Source of the DNA: Verrucomicrobiota bacterium JB022
Lineage (GTDB): Bacteria; Verrucomicrobiota; Verrucomicrobiia; Opitutales; Oceanipulchritudinaceae
Length of the DNA stretch: 64,000 bases
NCBI GenBank assembly: GCA_030673845.1
Contig: JAUTCQ010000001.1
Span: 186,001 to 250,000, forward strand
Direction of reading: 5' to 3'
Of this stretch, positions 60,396 to 64,000 are shown one piece after another (within the stretch, counting starts at the first letter, position 1; the number at the start of each line of letters is the position of its first letter). Both the position numbers and the translations under genes were made by a program. The notes under the pieces are model-generated. The model worked only from the letters and a program-made list of their open reading frames with translations. It was not told the DNA's origin and searched no databases.

Positions 60396-63300
60396 GAGCG
60401 CAAACGGCGGATTTCGTCTTGGGCCATGCGGCGGATTTCGACCTCGCCCGGGATAGTTTCTTTGAGGCGCTGGGCTTCGGCGTCGGTCCCGACAACGTAA
60501 ATCACGCTGCGGCTGAGGTCGCTGGTGTCGGCTTGGACTTGGGGCGCGTAGGTGTTGCGAGTGGCGGCGCGTTCGACGGCCGCGTAAGGATCGGTGATCG
60601 CCGGACGATTCGTCCAGGCGCTGCCCATCGCCGAGTCGCCAGTTACGTAGCCACCGTCAGCGTAACCAGCCATACGGGAGAGCTGCAGGCCGAGCGGGTA
60701 GGACATCTGGTCGACGCCGCCGGTGCGCATCTGCTCGACTCTGGCCACGCCTCCGGAGCGCGCTACGTCCTCCTGGCTCCAGACAACTTCGCCCTTGTGC
60801 ACCACGCCGGCGGTTTCGTATTTGCCGCCGTCGCCAGTATAGCCGCCCGTGTAGAAGGCTCCCATTGCAGCCATGGCGGCGAGCACCAAGGCCAAGCCCA
60901 CAATCGCAGCTACACCGAAGCTGCCGATACTGGCGAAAGTGGCATTAGTCGCCAGCTGGGGCGTCTTCATCGCCTCCTGCTGCATCGTCTCGGCCGTCTC
61001 CTTTTTCTTTAACATGGAGCCGAGCGCGGAAAGGGCCTTCATAGCCCCCTGCATCATGACGTGCTTCGTCAGCCACGCGGCTGCCATGTCGGCGATCCCC
61101 TTCGTGAACGACGCAAAGACGCTTTGGCCCACGCTGCGTAGGCCTTCCCACGTGATCTTGCCCGTCTGGAATAACTTATCCAGCCCGTTGGATAGCCCCG
61201 AGAACATGCCTTCGAAAGGAGCTGCCGCGATGGCAGCCCAATCCTCCGAGCGCTGCTCAAGCTCTTCGGAAAGGCGGTCCCATTTGTCTTCCGGTTCGTA
61301 TTGCGACAACGGCGAATCTGGGACGTTCCCAAATTCATACGGATCGACGCTCCCGCCAGTGACGGGGTCGACGGCATCGGGGATTCCCGCCCCCGCTGAA
61401 AGTTCGTTGAGTTCTCGGGCCTTGGCGACGGCTTGCTCGATCAGTTGCAGGCGTTGGCGCTCAAGCGCGGTCGCCCGGGCGATCGCATCAGGCGTGCCTT
61501 TGGCCAGCAGGTCGCGCTGTTCTTCGTCCAGCTTCTCGAGTTGCTTTCGGTAGTAGTCCTCGTAAGCCTGCCAGGTATTGTCGATCCGCTGCTTGACTGC
61601 GTCCTCGATGTCCTGTTCTACGCCTTCGCGGCGCTGGCGGTATTCCTCGTCGAGGTTGGCCAGCGCTTGGGCCCGGGCGGCTTCGTCGGTGACGCGGGCG
61701 GTGATCGCCTCGCGTTCGCGCGACTGCTGCTCATCGAGGATCTCAAGATAGCGGTCGTGATACTGTTCCGCCGAAAGGGCACCGCGCTCGAATTGGTTCT
61801 CCAGCGCGGATGCCTGCAGGTTGAGACCCGACAGTTCTTCTTGGCGAAGACCAGACCGACGTTCTTCGGCTTCGCGGTCCAGCTCCGCTTTTAGGCTGGC
61901 GATATCTTCCTCGAGCTTCTTCCGTTCGGCTGCTTCGTCGATCAAAGCCGACCAGTCGGCGATCCCTTGATACAGTTCCGCTTGAGAAGGCGCCTCCTGA
62001 AATTGGCGCTCCAGCTCAGGATCAAAACGGCGGATGCTGTCGCCCATTGACGATGCGGGGGCATCCTGTGCGGCTAGTTGCCTCTCGATGGCTTCCTTCG
62101 ACTGGACGGTGCGCAGTCGATCGATCTCCGCCAGCGCTGCGTCGACGTCTACTTCGGGAAGCGCATCGCGCCGGGCCTCCATCGCGGAGAGCTTTCCTTC
62201 CTTCGTCTCCGGACCTTGGAGATAGGCGCGGTTGGCCTCCAGCTCCTTCAGGCCTCGCTCGCGTTCGCGGTCGGCTTGTCGGCGGAGCTGATTTGCCCGC
62301 AGCTCGGCCAGCGTCACCTTTTCTGCTTCGGCTACCTGCTGACGCAAGAGCCGCGCCTGCTCACGGCTTTCCTTGGTGCCCTCGCGCTCCAGCTTCAGGA
62401 TCTCTTCGCGCTTGTCCTTGATGTAGTCCAGCAGCTCGGCCTCGCTCTGCAACTCGCCCATGCGCTCCGCGTGAGTCGCCGATAGCTGCTTGAGACCGTC
62501 TTGGATACGCTCCTGCTCCTGACGGCTCGCCCGCCAGGCGGCGGTCCACTGCCAGATCAGCGTGATGCCGACGGTGAGTGCCGTCACCGCCAGTCCGATG
62601 GGATTGGCGGCGAAGGCCAGGCGGATCGATGTGCCGAGAGCGCCAGCCCCGGCGGCCATCTTGCCCATGAGGCCCGTCGCAGAGCCGACGCTGGTGGAAA
62701 AGCGCCCGACCATGGCAGGCCAGCCAGCAGCGGGAGGCCCTTGGAAGAATGCGGCCTGTTTGGCTTTGTTGAAACCGAGGGTAGCGGCGGTGGCCTTGAT
62801 CGTTTCGATCGTATACTTGCTGATGCTGAGCGTCATCGCTCCAACTCCCACCGCCGACGCCGCCCAGATCAGGGGTGAAGCATACTCGGCGAGAGTCGCC
62901 AGCACCTTCGCCGCCCCAATGCCGAAGCGGGTCAGGTCGCCCAACAGGATGCCCATTTGGCTCAAGAGCGGCAGTCCGCCTTCCACCTCGTCGATCACGC
63001 CTTCGAGCGAGTCCTTCAGCGCGTCATAGACCGGCGCAAAGGCTTCGGCCTGTTCCATCGCCACGGCGTCTTGCAGAGTCGAGGTTAGTCCGCCGAAGGT
63101 GCGGCTCTGCTCCTGCATGGAACCGCTGGTGTGTTGGAGCGCCTCCCGAATGGCGCTCATGGCCTGCTCTACGCTGCCGCCGCTCGCGGCCAATGCTTCG
63201 AGCCTAGCCTTCGACTCGGTGGAGATGATCCCCATTTCGAGCAAGCGCCCGGTCGCCTCGCCGATGGGCTCTCCGCTCTGCAAGCCGCTGTAGAGCTTGC

Positions 63301-63769
63301 CCACCCATTCCGACACTTCGGCAAAACCTCGGTTTGCAAAGGCGGCCGAGTCGCCCACGAGGGTCAGGTTGTCGCGAGCCGCGAGGGTCGAACCGCCAAA
63401 GGTCTGCAGTAGGCGGTTGGCCTGGATGATGTCCGGGAGCTGGAATGGCGTGTCGGCCGCGAACGTCACCAGATCGGACATGCGGCGCTGCGCAACCTCG
63501 GCCGATCCGGTGAGAGACTTCAGGCCCACCGTCTGCGTCTCTACCATCGCGTTGAAAGCCACGCCGGCGGCGACGGACTGCCGCGCCATCTGTGGGAGTT
63601 GCGTGACCGACTGGGCGAGTTGCGCCCCCAGCTGCAAGAGGGCTCCGCCCTTGATGAAGGAGGCGATGCCAGCCAGCCGAGCATTCAACTCGTAGAGAAC
63701 GTTGCTGCCGCGTTCGAGGTCCTTCCAGTCGCCGCGAGCGTTCAGCTTGATGTTGAATTGCGTGTCCAT
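60392..63769 (-). CDS. Phage tail tape measure protein
   Basis: A 1125-residue protein, the largest in the operon. The N-terminal region ([46 protein letters not shown] in part, [21 protein letters not shown]) matches tape-measure proteins. A hydrophobic section lies at ~285-410, a long charged coiled coil at ~430-760, and a C-terminal hydrophobic segment ([20 protein letters not shown]) followed by the Gly-rich tail tip [16 protein letters not shown]. It sets tail length and is threaded into the host membrane. The size would suggest a siphovirus-like tail about 165 nm long by the usual 0.15 nm per residue rule (inference). Confidence 0.88.
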   Translation of the reverse strand: MDTQFNIKLNARGDWKDLERGSNVLYELNARLAGIASFIKGGALLQLGAQLAQSVTQLPQMARQSVAAGVAFNAMVETQTVGLKSLTGSAEVAQRRMSDLVTFAADTPFQLPDIIQANRLLQTFGGSTLAARDNLTLVGDSAAFANRGFAEVSEWVGKLYSGLQSGEPIGEATGRLLEMGIISTESKARLEALAASGGSVEQAMSAIREALQHTSGSMQEQSRTFGGLTSTLQDAVAMEQAEAFAPVYDALKDSLEGVIDEVEGGLPLLSQMGILLGDLTRFGIGAAKVLATLAEYASPLIWAASAVGVGAMTLSISKYTIETIKATAATLGFNKAKQAAFFQGPPAAGWPAMVGRFSTSVGSATGLMGKMAAGAGALGTSIRLAFAANPIGLAVTALTVGITLIWQWTAAWRASRQEQERIQDGLKQLSATHAERMGELQSEAELLDYIKDKREEILKLEREGTKESREQARLLRQQVAEAEKVTLAELRANQLRRQADRERERGLKELEANRAYLQGPETKEGKLSAMEARRDALPEVDVDAALAEIDRLRTVQSKEAIERQLAAQDAPASSMGDSIRRFDPELERQFQEAPSQAELYQGIADWSALIDEAAERKKLEEDIASLKAELDREAEERRSGLRQEELSGLNLQASALENQFERGALSAEQYHDRYLEILDEQQSREREAITARVTDEAARAQALANLDEEYRQRREGVEQDIEDAVKQRIDNTWQAYEDYYRKQLEKLDEEQRDLLAKGTPDAIARATALERQRLQLIEQAVAKARELNELSAGAGIPDAVDPVTGGSVDPYEFGNVPDSPLSQYEPEDKWDRLSEELEQRSEDWAAIAAAPFEGMFSGLSNGLDKLFQTGKITWEGLRSVGQSVFASFTKGIADMAAAWLTKHVMMQGAMKALSALGSMLKKKETAETMQQEAMKTPQLATNATFASIGSFGVAAIVGLALVLAAMAAMGAFYTGGYTGDGGKYETAGVVHKGEVVWSQEDVARSGGVARVEQMRTGGVDQMSYPLGLQLSRMAGYADGGYVTGDSAMGSAWTNRPAITDPYAAVERAATRNTYAPQVQADTSDLSRSVIYVVGTDAEAQRLKETIPGEVEIRRMAQDEIRRLRS

Positions 63770-63943
63770 TTAGGCTAACCTGATCGTGATGTTGGTGATC
63801 TTTTACCTCGTGCTGCTGCCGGTCTGCTGCTTGATGCAGGTCGTGACGGGGCAGTTGGAGTGGTGGCAGGGCCTTTTATCATGGCCCTTGGGCATCCTCC
63901 TGGGTGAGTTCTGCCGTCAACTGTGGTTGCGGATCTGCAACGC

Positions 63944-64000
63944 CTAGTCCCGCCGACTGGCCTTCTTGAGGTGGCGGCGGAATTCGCGGTAGCTCTGGTG
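63944..64000 (-). CDS. Partial phage gene running off the right edge
   Basis: Only the last 18 codons are visible, read as YREFRRHLKKASRRD then TAG. Its position just before the tape measure is that of a tail assembly chaperone. A second minus-strand frame is open from the edge to 63879 and is also protein-like, so the true frame is uncertain. The 175 nt between 63769 and 63944 otherwise hold only short frames on both strands. Confidence 0.35.
   Translation of the reverse strand, partial: HQSYREFRRHLKKASRRD

Larger units (their letters stand above)
53253..64000. mobile_element. Prophage (or prophage-like island), left end and late genes; right end outside window
   Basis: A tyrosine recombinase follows tRNA-Thr directly, and from 54589 onward all recognisable genes are phage tail or lysis genes on the minus strand with overlapping stop/start codons. 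The left junction is inferred at the tRNA-Thr 3' end; the right junction should be a repeat of that end beyond 64000. Confidence 0.85.

Noticed and set aside
53253-64000. Calling the phage region a gene transfer agent
   Set aside because: The tail gene order is similar, but an integrase at a tRNA gene fits a prophage, and head genes are not visible.

Overview
This window is about 62% GC, and the genes visible point to a Gram-negative member of the Verrucomicrobiota, probably class Opitutae. The clues are a PEP-CTERM protein, a greA gene with a very long N-terminal extension of the kind known from the PVC group, a TonB-dependent receptor, LpxL-type acyltransferase and heptosyltransferase genes for LPS, a GxxExxY-type protein, and starts that almost never carry a Shine-Dalgarno sequence. 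No rRNA is present, so the placement is inference.

From 1 to 53 kb the DNA is ordinary chromosome, with housekeeping genes in short strand-switching groups. In order: a 5'-truncated metE and a TPR protein; thiC behind a TPP riboswitch; a small GxxExxY gene beside inverted repeats; tig-clpP-clpX; two tandem trypsin-like secreted proteins, one with a PEP-CTERM tail; an M42 peptidase; hisA; a receiver/histidine kinase fusion and a disulfide oxidoreductase; a His-rich TonB receptor with a small Cys/His-rich partner; serA, plsY, hom, a triple TonB_C-like secreted protein and lysC (serine and aspartate-family amino acids). Then come a catalase-ankyrin operon divergent from oxyR with a well-formed OxyR operator, ndk, a VapBC-type pair, ispDF divergent from ispE (MEP isoprenoid pathway), ptsI, an ArsR-methyltransferase fusion, greA, rsmB, a membrane coiled-coil protein, pnp with an unusual tail and a strongly folded leader, an SMP-30-like protein, rpsO, a PAS kinase coupled to a uridine kinase, a DUF721 (DciA-like) gene, a Bax-like glucosaminidase, LPS genes and a nitroreductase.

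At 53 kb there are tRNA-Lys(CTT) and tRNA-Thr(TGT). Immediately after them a tyrosine recombinase opens a prophage (or prophage-like island) that runs off the right edge. Its visible part is the distal end of a late operon on the minus strand: tape measure, a large hub-like protein, an NlpC/P60-type peptidase, a tail-tip protein, a small structural protein, a lipoprotein and a holin-like membrane protein. The order resembles the tail modules of siphophages and gene transfer agents.

The best leads are the OxyR-controlled katalase/ankyrin divergon, the folded pnp leader, a clpX terminator that encloses the start codon of the next gene, a start-codon hairpin in the second trypsin-like gene, the His-rich receptor with a hexanucleotide tract, and the prophage tail module. 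No wholly new system is demonstrable from sequence alone. There is no CRISPR array and no insertion sequence. The only stretch over 300 bases without a gene is 5942-6270, which holds a terminator and repeats.
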